A model generated the notes under the pieces. It was not told the DNA's origin, searched no databases, and was given only the letters and a program-made list of their open reading frames with translations. Made by a program: the position numbers and the translations under genes. From an uncultured Lachnospiraceae bacterium (GTDB lineage Bacteria > Bacillota > Clostridia > Lachnospirales > Lachnospiraceae), in the NCBI GenBank assembly GCA_937950565.1, contig CALFCS010000028.1:1-32553 (forward strand): a stretch of DNA of 32,553 bases, given 5' to 3'. Shown here in pieces: positions 1-7,579 of this stretch (positions within the stretch are counted from its first letter, which is position 1; each line of letters starts with the position of its first letter).

Positions 1-1
1 T

Positions 2-388
2 GCGGCAACATTAAATAAAAACAGCAATCTTCTGACAGGAGGAACCTTAAAGCTTCAGCAGGGCGGCTCTCAGCTAAAAGAAGGAGTAAGGCAGCTTGCA
101 GATGGCGCGAATGCAGCATCTGCAGGAGCAAATGCACTGAAGAGCGGCGCGGCACAGGTTGCGGATGGCAGTCAGGCGCTCGCTGAGGGAAATCAGACAT
201 TGGCAGATGGAATGTCCGAGTTTAAGACTTCCGGAATTGATAAATTAACGGAACTTTTTAACGGAGATATTAAGAATCTGACGAATCGGATTGATGCGAT
301 GACATTGTTAGGAGAAAATTATAAATCCTTTGCCGGAATCAGAGAAGGAGTAAAGGGAAGCACGAAATTCATTATCGAGACAGAATAG
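2..388 (+). CDS. C-terminal fragment of a Leu-x-x-Gly heptad-repeat membrane-associated protein (YhgE/Pip- or MMPL-like)
   Basis: The gene enters from outside the window; the frame is open from base 2 and ends at TAG (386-388). The visible 128 residues contain regularly spaced small heptads such as LADGANA, LKSGAAQVADG and LAEGNQTLADG, followed by a tail ending KFIIETE. Repeats of this kind form long extracytoplasmic helices in YhgE/Pip-type and some MMPL/RND-type Gram-positive membrane proteins. No transmembrane segment is visible, so the membrane part must lie upstream and the exact family cannot be decided. A strong intrinsic terminator follows directly, so this is the last gene of its transcription unit. 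An internal ATG at 200 lies inside the repeats and is not a credible start. Confidence 0.7.
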   Translation, partial: AATLNKNSNLLTGGTLKLQQGGSQLKEGVRQLADGANAASAGANALKSGAAQVADGSQALAEGNQTLADGMSEFKTSGIDKLTELFNGDIKNLTNRIDAMTLLGENYKSFAGIREGVKGSTKFIIETE

Positions 389-410
389 ATGAGACAGAAG
401 AAAGAAAAGG

Positions 411-443
411 CGCAGATCTTTTGAAGGTCTGCGTTTTCTTTTT
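411..443 (+). terminator. Intrinsic terminator after the heptad-repeat protein
   Basis: An 8-bp stem (411-418 with 426-433, one G-U pair) with a 7-nt loop is followed by a T-rich run (434-443). It sits 22 bases after the stop codon of the upstream gene. Confidence 0.85.
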
Positions 444-445
444 GG

Positions 446-473
446 TTGATAAAAAAAGTGGTTCGTGTATAAT
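446..473 (+). promoter_or_regulatory. SigA-type promoter for the methyltransferase-hslO unit
   Basis: TTGATA (446-451) and a perfect TATAAT (468-473) are separated by 16 bp, just after the upstream terminator and about 70 bases before the methyltransferase start. Its position between a terminator and the next gene supports a real promoter. Confidence 0.65.
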
Positions 474-543
474 ATGAGACAAGGGACATATGGACACAAA
501 ACGGATGCTTGCATACTGTTTGCGTCTATGGGAGGAGAGAGTG

Positions 544-1323
544 ATGGATTCATATACAAGTTTTGCTGAAGTTTATGATACATTCATGGATAATGTACCT
601 TACGAAGAGTGGGCAGATTATCTGCAGAAGCTTTTCAGTGAATATGGGATTCGGGATGGGCTCATGCTGGAGCTTGGCTGCGGAACCGGGAATATGACAG
701 AAGCGCTTGCAAAGCGCGGATATGATATGACAGGAGTGGATAATTCCGGTGAGATGCTGGAAATTGCAATGAAAAAGCAAAAGGAGAGCGGACATGATAT
801 TCTGTATCTTCTGCAGGATATGCAGGGATTTGAGCTGTATGGCACCGTGCGCGGGATTGTAAGTGTCTGCGATTCGGTCAATTATATTGTAGAGAAACAG
901 GAATTAGAAGAAGTGTTCCGGCTTGTAAATAATTATCTTGACCCGGACGGTATCTTTGTATTTGATTTTAATACAGAGTATAAATATAAAGAAGTTCTTG
1001 GGGAGCAGGTAATTGCTGAGGATCGTGAAAAATGCAGCTTTATCTGGGATAACTATTATGATGAAGAGGAGAAAATAAATGAATATGAACTGACCTTGTT
1101 TATTCAGGATGCAGAGAAGAAGGAGTTTTACCGCAAATATCAGGAGGTGCATTTTCAGAGAGCATATACGCTGGACGAGATGAAAGAACTGCTTAGGAAT
1201 GCAGGGCTGATCTTTGAGGCGGCATATGATGCATATACGAGAAAAATACCACATGAAAAAAGTGAAAGAATCTGTGTGGTGGCAAGAGAACAAGGCAAGA
1301 GAAAGGAAGTTTTGGATAAATGA
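544..1323 (+). CDS. Class I SAM-dependent methyltransferase
   Basis: Predicted 259-aa cytosolic methyltransferase of the Rossmann-fold, Methyltransf_25-like type. The SAM-binding motif I reads LELGCGTG (residues 42-49), followed by an acidic residue at the end of strand 2 (VDNS). The substrate cannot be inferred. I chose ATG 544 because GGGAGGAGAGA lies just upstream and the encoded start (MDSYTSFAEVYD) is typical of the family; an in-frame ATG at 490 would add 18 residues without a good ribosome site and would begin very close to the promoter. The stop codon overlaps the hslO start (ATGA, 1320-1323), so the two genes are probably translationally coupled. Confidence 0.85.
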   Translation: MDSYTSFAEVYDTFMDNVPYEEWADYLQKLFSEYGIRDGLMLELGCGTGNMTEALAKRGYDMTGVDNSGEMLEIAMKKQKESGHDILYLLQDMQGFELYGTVRGIVSVCDSVNYIVEKQELEEVFRLVNNYLDPDGIFVFDFNTEYKYKEVLGEQVIAEDREKCSFIWDNYYDEEEKINEYELTLFIQDAEKKEFYRKYQEVHFQRAYTLDEMKELLRNAGLIFEAAYDAYTRKIPHEKSERICVVAREQGKRKEVLDK

Positions 1324-2195
1324 AAGATTATATTGTAAGAGCAACGGCGGCAGAAGGACAGGTAAGGGCATTTGCAGCCACCACAAGAGAGCTTGTGGAA
1401 ACTGCAAGAGAGCATCATAATACAAGTCCTGTGGCAACGGCCGCCCTTGGAAGGCTTATGAGCGCAGGGGCGATGATGGGGAGCATGATGAAAAATGATT
1501 CGGATATGCTGACCTTGCAGATTCGTTCCGGCGGGCCTTTGGGGGGAATTACGGTGACGGCGGACAGCCATGCCAATGTGAAGGGGTATGTACTGAATCC
1601 CGATGTGATGCTCCCGCCAAAAAACGGGAAGCTGGATGTGGGCGGTGCGGTAGGTGTCGGCTTGCTGCAGGTAATCAAGGATATGGGACTCAAAGAGCCA
1701 TATTCCGGTCAGACCGTTCTTGTAAGCAGTGAGATAGCAGAAGATTTGACCTATTACTTTGCAAATTCCGAGCAGATTCCGTCTTCTGTAGGATTGGGTG
1801 TGCGGATGGAAAAGGATAATACGGTAAAATGTGCGGGCGGTTTTATTATCCAGCTGATGCCGTTTGCAGATGAGAAGACCATTAGTCAGTTGGAAGAAAA
1901 TCTGAAAAAAGTAACTTCTGTCACAGAGCTGTTAGAGAAAGGGTATTCTCCGGAGCAGCTTCTGGAAGAGCTTCTGGGGAATCTGGGACTTGAGATTACA
2001 GATACGATAGAGACAAGATTTTACTGTAACTGTTCCAAAGAGCGGGTAGAGAAGGCGATTGTGAGTATCGGGAAAAAGGATATTCAAGAAATGATAAAGG
2101 AAGGAAAAGATATTGAAGTAAAGTGTCATTTCTGTAATACTGCATATCACTATACCGTAGAAGACTTGAAGAGGATTATAAAAAGAAGTAGATAA
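1320..2195 (+). CDS. hslO: Hsp33, redox-regulated holdase chaperone
   Basis: A 291-aa protein of normal length for Hsp33. It is a cytosolic chaperone that is inactive when reduced and zinc-bound; oxidation releases zinc, unfolds the C-terminal region and exposes a client-binding surface. The four zinc cysteines are present: CNC at 236-238 and CHFC at 269-272. The N-terminal part carries the usual start (KDYIVRATAAEGQVRAF). The start overlaps the methyltransferase stop by four bases, and nadE follows 14 bases after its stop, so methyltransferase, hslO and nadE look like one operon. Confidence 0.96.
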   Translation: MKDYIVRATAAEGQVRAFAATTRELVETAREHHNTSPVATAALGRLMSAGAMMGSMMKNDSDMLTLQIRSGGPLGGITVTADSHANVKGYVLNPDVMLPPKNGKLDVGGAVGVGLLQVIKDMGLKEPYSGQTVLVSSEIAEDLTYYFANSEQIPSSVGLGVRMEKDNTVKCAGGFIIQLMPFADEKTISQLEENLKKVTSVTELLEKGYSPEQLLEELLGNLGLEITDTIETRFYCNCSKERVEKAIVSIGKKDIQEMIKEGKDIEVKCHFCNTAYHYTVEDLKRIIKRSR

Positions 2196-2209
2196 AATGG
2201 AGGAAGAGC

Positions 2210-4126
2210 ATGAGACATGGATTTGTAAAAGTTGCAGCCGTAACACCGGACATCCGTGTGGCGGACATTACGTATAATACAGAACAGATATGTAGAAAAA
2301 TCAGAGAAACTTCTGCGGCGGGAGCCAAGGTGATTGTCTTTCCGGAGCTGTGCATTACTGGATATACCTGCGGGGATTTGTTTACACAGGATATTCTGCT
2401 TGACAAGGCGAAGGAGGCGCTCCTTTCGATTGCGGCGTATACCGAGGATAAAGACGGGCTTATATTTGTTGGCGTGCCGCTTGCAGTTGACGGAGAGCTT
2501 TATAATGTGGCGGCAGCGCTCAACAGGGGAAAGATACTTGGATTTACGACGAAAACATTTCTCCCGAATTATGGAGAATTTTATGAAATGCGCCAGTTCC
2601 GCCAAGGACCGGACCAGGCAAGGATGATAGTATTTGAAGGAAAAGAGATTCCGTTTGGCCCGCAGCTTCTCTTTGTGGCAGACGAGATGGATTCCTTGAT
2701 TGTATCAGCGGAAATCTGCGAGGATGTATGGTCCCCGGTTCCGCCAAGTATAGAGGCGGTAAGAGAAGGCGCTGTGCTGATTGCAAATTGTTCCGCCAGT
2801 GACGAGACTATCGGAAAAGAAGAGTATAGAAGGAGTCTGATATCCGGCCAGTCTGCAAGATTGATCTGCGGATATATTTATGCAAATGCAGGAGAAGGCG
2901 AATCTACAACGGATCTTGTGTTTGGCGGACATAATATCATTGCGGAAAATGGTACCATACTGGCACAGGGAAAGCGTTTTGAAAATGGGGTTATTTATTC
3001 TGAGATTGATGTTCGGAGACTGAACAGTGAGCGGAGAAGAAATACGACCTTCCAGGTGGCTAAAGAACGTAGATTAATCCGGATTCCATTTACCATAAAA
3101 AAAGAAGAGACAGAGCTCACCAGAACATTTCCGGCGATGCCCTTTGTTCCGGGAGAAGGAAGTGAGCGAGCAAAACGATGTGAGGAAATTCTGACGATAC
3201 AGGCAATGGGGCTCAAGAAACGTCTTTCCCATACGCATACAAAAAATGCAGTCGTAGGTATCTCGGGAGGGCTGGATTCTACACTTGCACTTCTTGTAAC
3301 GGCGAAAGCATTTGACGCGCTGGGACTTGAAAGAAGCGGAATCACAGCTGTAACAATGCCATGCTTTGGAACTACTGACCGCACTTATCAGAATGCCTGC
3401 AAAATGTCAGTAAAGCTGGGAGCGGAACTGAAAGAAGTGCCGATTGGAGCCGCGGTACTTCAGCATTTTCAAGATATCGGGCATGACTCGGAAGACCATA
3501 GTGTTACCTATGAAAATGCACAGGCAAGAGAACGGACCCAGGTGCTGATGGACATTGCGAACCAGAAGAGCGGTCTGGTAATTGGAACAGGAGATTTGTC
3601 AGAACTGGCGCTTGGATGGGCAACCTATAACGGAGACCATATGTCTATGTATGGAGTCAATGCATCTGTGCCCAAGACACTGGTAAGGCATCTGGTACAT
3701 TATTATGCGGATACGTGTGGGGATGAACAGTTAAAAGAAGTATTGTACGATGTGCTTGACACACCGGTAAGCCCGGAGCTGCTTCCTCCGAAGGATGGAG
3801 AGATTGCACAGAAGACAGAGGATCTGGTAGGCCCTTATGAGCTGCATGATTTCTTCCTGTATTATATGATGCGTTTCGGATATGCACCGGAAAAAATCTA
3901 CCGTATTGCAAAGTGTTCCTTTGCGGGAGTGTACGACGAAGATACGATATATAAATGGCTGCGCACATTCTGCTGGCGGTTTTTCAGTCAGCAGTTCAAA
4001 CGCTCTTGTCTGCCGGATGGCCCGAAGGTCGGGACAGTCGCGTTATCTCCAAGAGGAGACTGGAGAATGCCGAGTGATGCATGTGTGACAGCGTGGATGG
4101 AAGAGCTGGATGCTCTTGGGAAATAA
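2210..4126 (+). CDS. nadE: Glutamine-dependent NAD+ synthetase
   Basis: A 638-aa two-domain enzyme that converts deamido-NAD+ to NAD+ using ATP and ammonia from glutamine. The N-terminal nitrilase-type amidase domain has its catalytic triad: Glu46 (FPELCITGY), Lys115 (KTFLPNYGEF) and Cys170 (AEICEDVW). The C-terminal synthetase domain has the PP-loop SGGLDS at 352-357 and the GTGDLSELALGW motif. The length fits the long glutaminase-fused form rather than the short ammonia-dependent form. Start ATG 2210 has GGAGGA at 2199-2204. It ends at a bidirectional terminator shared with the convergent S1-domain gene. Confidence 0.97.
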   Translation: MRHGFVKVAAVTPDIRVADITYNTEQICRKIRETSAAGAKVIVFPELCITGYTCGDLFTQDILLDKAKEALLSIAAYTEDKDGLIFVGVPLAVDGELYNVAAALNRGKILGFTTKTFLPNYGEFYEMRQFRQGPDQARMIVFEGKEIPFGPQLLFVADEMDSLIVSAEICEDVWSPVPPSIEAVREGAVLIANCSASDETIGKEEYRRSLISGQSARLICGYIYANAGEGESTTDLVFGGHNIIAENGTILAQGKRFENGVIYSEIDVRRLNSERRRNTTFQVAKERRLIRIPFTIKKEETELTRTFPAMPFVPGEGSERAKRCEEILTIQAMGLKKRLSHTHTKNAVVGISGGLDSTLALLVTAKAFDALGLERSGITAVTMPCFGTTDRTYQNACKMSVKLGAELKEVPIGAAVLQHFQDIGHDSEDHSVTYENAQARERTQVLMDIANQKSGLVIGTGDLSELALGWATYNGDHMSMYGVNASVPKTLVRHLVHYYADTCGDEQLKEVLYDVLDTPVSPELLPPKDGEIAQKTEDLVGPYELHDFFLYYMMRFGYAPEKIYRIAKCSFAGVYDEDTIYKWLRTFCWRFFSQQFKRSCLPDGPKVGTVALSPRGDWRMPSDACVTAWMEELDALGK

Positions 4127-4150
4127 ATCAGGGAATGAAGTTTCCAACAT

Positions 4151-4195
4151 AATAAAAACAGAGTTCAGGCAGTTTTGCCTGAACTCTGCTTTTTA
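4151..4195. terminator. Bidirectional terminator between nadE and the S1-domain gene
   Basis: A perfect 12-bp stem (4159-4170 with 4177-4188) with a 6-nt loop has an A-rich run on the left (4151-4158) and a T-run on the right (4190-4194), so it can terminate both strands. It lies between the two convergent stop codons and just touches the minus-strand stop codon. Confidence 0.9.
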
Positions 4196-4891
4196 TAACT
4201 GAATTCCTTTAAATAAATCTCTAAGTCTTGTTCCAATGCTTTCAGACTTCGGAATCTGTACTTTTTCTTCCGGCTCTTCCGGAACTTCTTCCAGAGCTTT
4301 CATGCTGAGGCTGATTTTGCCTTCTTTTACTCCGATAATCTTAACGGATACTTCGTCGCCAACATTTAACACATCCTTTGGATGCTTCACACGTTTCTGA
4401 CTGATCTGGGATACGTGTACCAGTCCGGATAAGCCATCCTCCATGCGGATGAATGCGCCATAATTCTGTATGGATTCAACCTTGCCGGTTACAACGCTTC
4501 CGATTTTAACGTTTGCAATTTTTTCTTCCATTGCCTTTTTTTCTTTTTCTTTTAAGATTTCTCTCGCAGAGAGAACGAGGCGGTTGTTTGCCTGATCCAC
4601 ATCGATGACACGAACTTCGATGTCCTGAAGCAGGTAATCTTCCAGATTCTCAATATAAGATAAGGACAGCTTGGAGGCTGGGATAAAGCCACGGAGTCCT
4701 TCTAACATAGCGATTGCACCGCCGTTAACGATACCTTCTACTTTTACTGGGAGAATCGTCTTCTGTTCCATATAAGACTGAACAACATTCCACGGATTTG
4801 CATCGTCAAAATGTTCTTCAAGGTCTGCCATTGTAGTTTCTTCTGCAGTAACTTCTGCCTTTGTTTCTTCCTGTAATAATTCTTCACTCAT
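4193..4891 (-). CDS. S1-domain RNA-binding protein (short ribosomal S1-like)
   Basis: A 232-aa protein with two S1 (OB-fold) RNA-binding domains, roughly residues 44-111 and 128-200. The second is the more canonical (GSVVTGKVESIQNYGAF, then GLVHVSQIS and KISLSMKAL). The N-terminal 40 residues are acidic and probably disordered. Full-length S1 proteins have four to six such domains, so this is a short S1-like protein of the kind common in Clostridia, likely acting in mRNA binding or translation. The ribosome site reads AGGAAGG, 9 bases before the ATG. It is divergent from the pyrophosphatase gene and convergent with nadE. Confidence 0.88.
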   Translation of the reverse strand: MSEELLQEETKAEVTAEETTMADLEEHFDDANPWNVVQSYMEQKTILPVKVEGIVNGGAIAMLEGLRGFIPASKLSLSYIENLEDYLLQDIEVRVIDVDQANNRLVLSAREILKEKEKKAMEEKIANVKIGSVVTGKVESIQNYGAFIRMEDGLSGLVHVSQISQKRVKHPKDVLNVGDEVSVKIIGVKEGKISLSMKALEEVPEEPEEKVQIPKSESIGTRLRDLFKGIQL

Positions 4892-4949
4892 TGCAATTTA
4901 CCTTCCTGATTCTTAGCATTATAGTTCGTAAAGCTATACGTATAAAGGA

Positions 4950-4978
4950 ATTATAGCACAAATGTGGGCGGTATACAA
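4950..4978 (-). promoter_or_regulatory. Candidate promoter for the S1-domain gene
   Basis: On the minus strand a TGn-extended consensus -10 (TGCTATAAT, 4950-4958) follows a weak -35 (TTGTAT, 4973-4978) with 17-bp spacing. A second TATAAT lies nearer the gene (4918-4923). The 13 bases TGTGCTATAATTC also occur in the MATE promoter of this window. Confidence 0.5.
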
Positions 4979-5068
4979 AGAAAAATATAAAGTTTCCCAA
5001 ATTAAGGGTGACGAAAACCGGAAAAAATGGTAAGCTATCTTAAAAGAACAGATTGGCGGGGTGATAAT

Positions 5069-6715
5069 ATGGGAAAAAAAGCAGGAAAAGTATATGTAGT
5101 TGGCCATAAGAATCCGGATACAGATTCTATTTGTTCCGCAATTGCGTATGCAGAATTAAAGCATAAAGTAACCGGCGGAGAATATGAGGCAAGAAGAGCC
5201 GGACAGATTAATGAAGAAACGGCATATGTACTAAAAAAATTTAAAATAGATCCACCAGCGCTTTTGTCGAATGTGAAATTACAGGTGAAGGATATGGATA
5301 TCCATAAAATTGAGGGAGTAGAGCCAAATCTTTCGATTAAGGATGCCTGGGCAAAAATGAAAGAGAATAATATAAAGACCATGCCGGTTGTAAAGGACGG
5401 CGAATTAGTGGGTGTGATATCTACAGGTGATATCGCCCAGTCCTATATGGATGTTTATGATAACTGTATTTTATCCCAGGCAAGAACCCAGTATAAAAAT
5501 ATTATTAAGACGCTGGACGGCACTTTGATTGTAGGAAATGAGCACGGATATTTTACAAAAGGAAAGGTAACCATTGGTGCGTCAAGCCCGGAGATGATGG
5601 AAGAGTTTATTGAAAAAGACGATCTGGTGATTGTAGGAAACCGTTATGAGTCACAGGCATGTGCCGTGGATATTGATGCGAGCTGTATTGTTGTATGCCA
5701 CAATGCAGAAGTATCTGAGCGTCTGATTAAGAGGGCGGAAGAACAGAGCATTGTAGTTATCCGGACACCGCATGACACCTTCACAGCAGTGCGTCTCATT
5801 AATCAGAGTATTCCGGTCAGACATTTTATGAGTAAAGGAGCACTCACAACGTTCCGCATGACCGATTTTGTAGATGATATCAAGGATGTCATGGCGAAGA
5901 CAAAGTTCCGTGATTTCCCGGTTCTGGACCGTCAGGGAAAGTTTAAGGGATTTTTATCCCGGCGTCGTTTCCTGGCTTCCAGTAAGAAGAAGGTAATATT
6001 AGTGGACCACAACGAGAAATCACAGGCGGTAGACGGGATTGATGAGGCGGATATTATTGAGATTATCGACCACCACAGACTTGGAAGCATCGAGACGATG
6101 GGACCGGTATTTTTCCGGAATCAGCCGGTTGGATGTACGGCGACGATTGTGTGCCAGATGTACGAGGAAGCGGGAGTGAAGCTGACTCAGAAGATTGCAG
6201 GGCTTCTGTGTTCGGCGATTATTTCGGATACTCTTTTGTTCCGTTCCCCGACATGTACGGCGTTGGATGAGGCGACTGCAAGAAAGCTTGCAGGTATTGC
6301 AAAGATTAATCTGGAAGAGATGGCGCGTGAGATGTTCAATGCCGGAAGCAGCCTGAAAGGGAAGAGCGCACAGGAAATTTGTCTGCAGGACTTCAAACAT
6401 TTTACAGTTAATGATATGGTATTTGGAGTAGGACAGATTAATTCTATGAACAAGGAAGAACTGGAGGAAATCAAAGAAAAACTGGTGCCTTATTTCCCGA
6501 AGATTTTGAAATCCCACGGACTTCAGCTTGTATATTTTATGCTGACCGATATTTTGTCAGAAACAACGGAACTGCTATGCTGCGGTACAGGCGCGAGAGG
6601 TTACATTATTGATGCTTTTGACCTGCCGGAGGATACGGAGAAGATTATATTAAAAGGTGTCGTGTCCAGAAAGAAGCAGTTGATACCGACGCTTGTGGCA
6701 ACATTACAGCAATAA
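5069..6715 (+). CDS. Manganese-dependent inorganic pyrophosphatase with CBS/DRTGG regulatory insert (family II)
   Basis: A 548-aa cytosolic enzyme that hydrolyses pyrophosphate to phosphate. The DHH-family metal ligands are present: His13, Asp17 and Asp19 (GHKNPDTDS), and the signature Asp334-His335-His336. A C-terminal DHHA2-type domain follows. Between the two halves of the catalytic domain lie a CBS pair (MPVVKDGELVGVIST; FPVLDRQGKFKGFLSRR) and a DRTGG-type region; in this subfamily these bind adenine nucleotides and regulate activity. ATG 5069 is preferred because GGGGTGAT precedes it at normal distance; an in-frame ATG at 5027 would add 14 poorly conserved-looking residues without a ribosome site. 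Confidence 0.93.
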   Translation: MGKKAGKVYVVGHKNPDTDSICSAIAYAELKHKVTGGEYEARRAGQINEETAYVLKKFKIDPPALLSNVKLQVKDMDIHKIEGVEPNLSIKDAWAKMKENNIKTMPVVKDGELVGVISTGDIAQSYMDVYDNCILSQARTQYKNIIKTLDGTLIVGNEHGYFTKGKVTIGASSPEMMEEFIEKDDLVIVGNRYESQACAVDIDASCIVVCHNAEVSERLIKRAEEQSIVVIRTPHDTFTAVRLINQSIPVRHFMSKGALTTFRMTDFVDDIKDVMAKTKFRDFPVLDRQGKFKGFLSRRRFLASSKKKVILVDHNEKSQAVDGIDEADIIEIIDHHRLGSIETMGPVFFRNQPVGCTATIVCQMYEEAGVKLTQKIAGLLCSAIISDTLLFRSPTCTALDEATARKLAGIAKINLEEMAREMFNAGSSLKGKSAQEICLQDFKHFTVNDMVFGVGQINSMNKEELEEIKEKLVPYFPKILKSHGLQLVYFMLTDILSETTELLCCGTGARGYIIDAFDLPEDTEKIILKGVVSRKKQLIPTLVATLQQ

Positions 6716-6728
6716 ATGAGAAAGGAGA

Positions 6729-6748
6729 AGGAGGGGACTTCCCCTCCT
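6729..6748 (+). promoter_or_regulatory. Perfect inverted repeat that buries an AGGAGG sequence
   Basis: AGGAGGGGA and TCCCCTCCT form a 9-bp GC-rich stem with only two bases between the arms (6738-6739). It starts 13 bases after the pyrophosphatase stop and ends 11 bases before the flavin-reductase ATG. No T-run follows, so it is not a standard terminator. The left arm contains the only good Shine-Dalgarno sequence in the gap. Confidence 0.6.
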
Positions 6749-6759
6749 GATTATATGTT

Positions 6760-7323
6760 ATGGGAAAACAGATATGGAAGCCGGGGAATATGCTTTATCC
6801 GCTGCCGGCAGTTATGGTAAGTACAGCAGATAAGAAGGGAAATGATAATATTATTACGGTGGCATGGACCGGGACGGTGTGTACGAATCCGGCGATGCTC
6901 TATATTTCCGTAAGACCGGAGCGGTATTCTTATCCGCTGCTAAAAGAAAGCGGAGAGTTTGTGATTAATCTTACGACGGAGAAGCTTATTAAAGCAACAG
7001 ACTGGTGCGGCGTCCGTTCCGGAAGAGATGTAGACAAATGGAAAGCCATGAGGCTGACCAGAGAAAAGTCAGAAAAACTAAGCTATGCTCCGACAATCAA
7101 GGAAAGTCCGGTCAATATCGAATGCAGAGTAACCGAAGTAAAAGAGCTTGGCTCGCACCATATGTTTCTGGCCAAAGTGCTGGCTGTGCGGGTTGATGAT
7201 AAATATATGAAGAAAAACGGAAAGTTTGAGCTGAATGAAGCAGGACTGATCGCATATTCTCACGGAGAATATTTTTCCCTGGGGAGAGACTTAGGAAGGT
7301 TCGGATGGAGTGTCAAAAAGTAG
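6760..7323 (+). CDS. Flavin reductase-like protein (FMN-binding split barrel)
   Basis: A 187-aa protein of the flavin reductase-like domain family, a beta-barrel fold that binds FMN and is expected to act in cytosolic flavin or electron transfer. The N-terminal half has the usual pattern (PAVMVSTADKKGNDNIITVAW, then MLYISVRPERYSYPL and GEFVINL), and the C-terminus ends with a YFSLGRDLGRFGWSVKK-like tail found in clostridial members. Physiological partner unknown. Length is normal. No Shine-Dalgarno sequence lies at the usual 5-9 bases before ATG 6760; the nearest is inside the hairpin at 6729-6748, about 25 bases upstream. Stop codon TAG. Confidence 0.88.
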   Translation: MGKQIWKPGNMLYPLPAVMVSTADKKGNDNIITVAWTGTVCTNPAMLYISVRPERYSYPLLKESGEFVINLTTEKLIKATDWCGVRSGRDVDKWKAMRLTREKSEKLSYAPTIKESPVNIECRVTEVKELGSHHMFLAKVLAVRVDDKYMKKNGKFELNEAGLIAYSHGEYFSLGRDLGRFGWSVKK

Positions 7324-7426
7324 ATAGATAATGATCTCCCGGAATCTTGATTGATCATGCCAGCGCTGCTGAGGAGTAATCAGAGAAATGTTGTTTTCTA
7401 TAGAAGAACGAATTAAGAATACAAAA

Positions 7427-7455
7427 TTGTCCTATTTTTTAACCGATATTATCCT
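7427..7455 (+). promoter_or_regulatory. Candidate promoter of the beta-galactosidase gene
   Basis: TTGTCC (7427-7432) and TATCCT (7450-7455) have 17-bp spacing, about 70 bases before the GH2 start codon. Both boxes are imperfect, which would suit a regulated gene. The -10 lies inside an inverted repeat (7441-7462). Confidence 0.35.
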
Positions 7456-7462
7456 AACGGTT
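7441..7462. promoter_or_regulatory. Operator-like inverted repeat at the beta-galactosidase promoter
   Basis: AACCGAT and AACGGTT are inverted arms (six of seven positions match) separated by eight bases, covering the candidate -10 box. This geometry is usual for repressor operators such as those of LacI- or GntR-type regulators. No regulator gene is next to it in this window. Confidence 0.35.
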
Positions 7463-7474
7463 CAAGGTGGTGAA

Positions 7475-7579
7475 ATGCTAAATTATTTTTATAGTAAAAA
7501 TATAAAGACAAGGAGAAGAGAAAATGAGATTAAGGAAAAAGGTATTGTCGGCTGTTTTGGCAGCAAGTATGGTGTTTGA
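7475..7579 (+). CDS. Possible 34-codon upstream ORF overlapping the GH2 start
   Basis: An ATG at 7475 is preceded by AAGGTGG four bases upstream, a good ribosome site. The reading frame encodes 34 residues (start MLNYFYSKNIKT) and ends at 7579, 56 bases inside the beta-galactosidase gene in another frame. It shows no recognised family and is rich in Lys, Arg and Asn. If translated it could influence initiation at the GH2 start codon. It may equally be a chance ORF. Confidence 0.25.
   Translation: MLNYFYSKNIKTRRRENEIKEKGIVGCFGSKYGV

Noticed and set aside
2..200. A tandem DNA repeat or CRISPR-like array at the window start
   Set aside because: The regularity is at protein level (Leu-x-x-Gly heptads); the DNA copies are degenerate and there are no spacers.
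7324..7426. A riboswitch or terminator after the flavin-reductase gene
   Set aside because: No stable long stem with a T-run and no recognisable aptamer core was seen; only the short palindrome CAGCGCTG.
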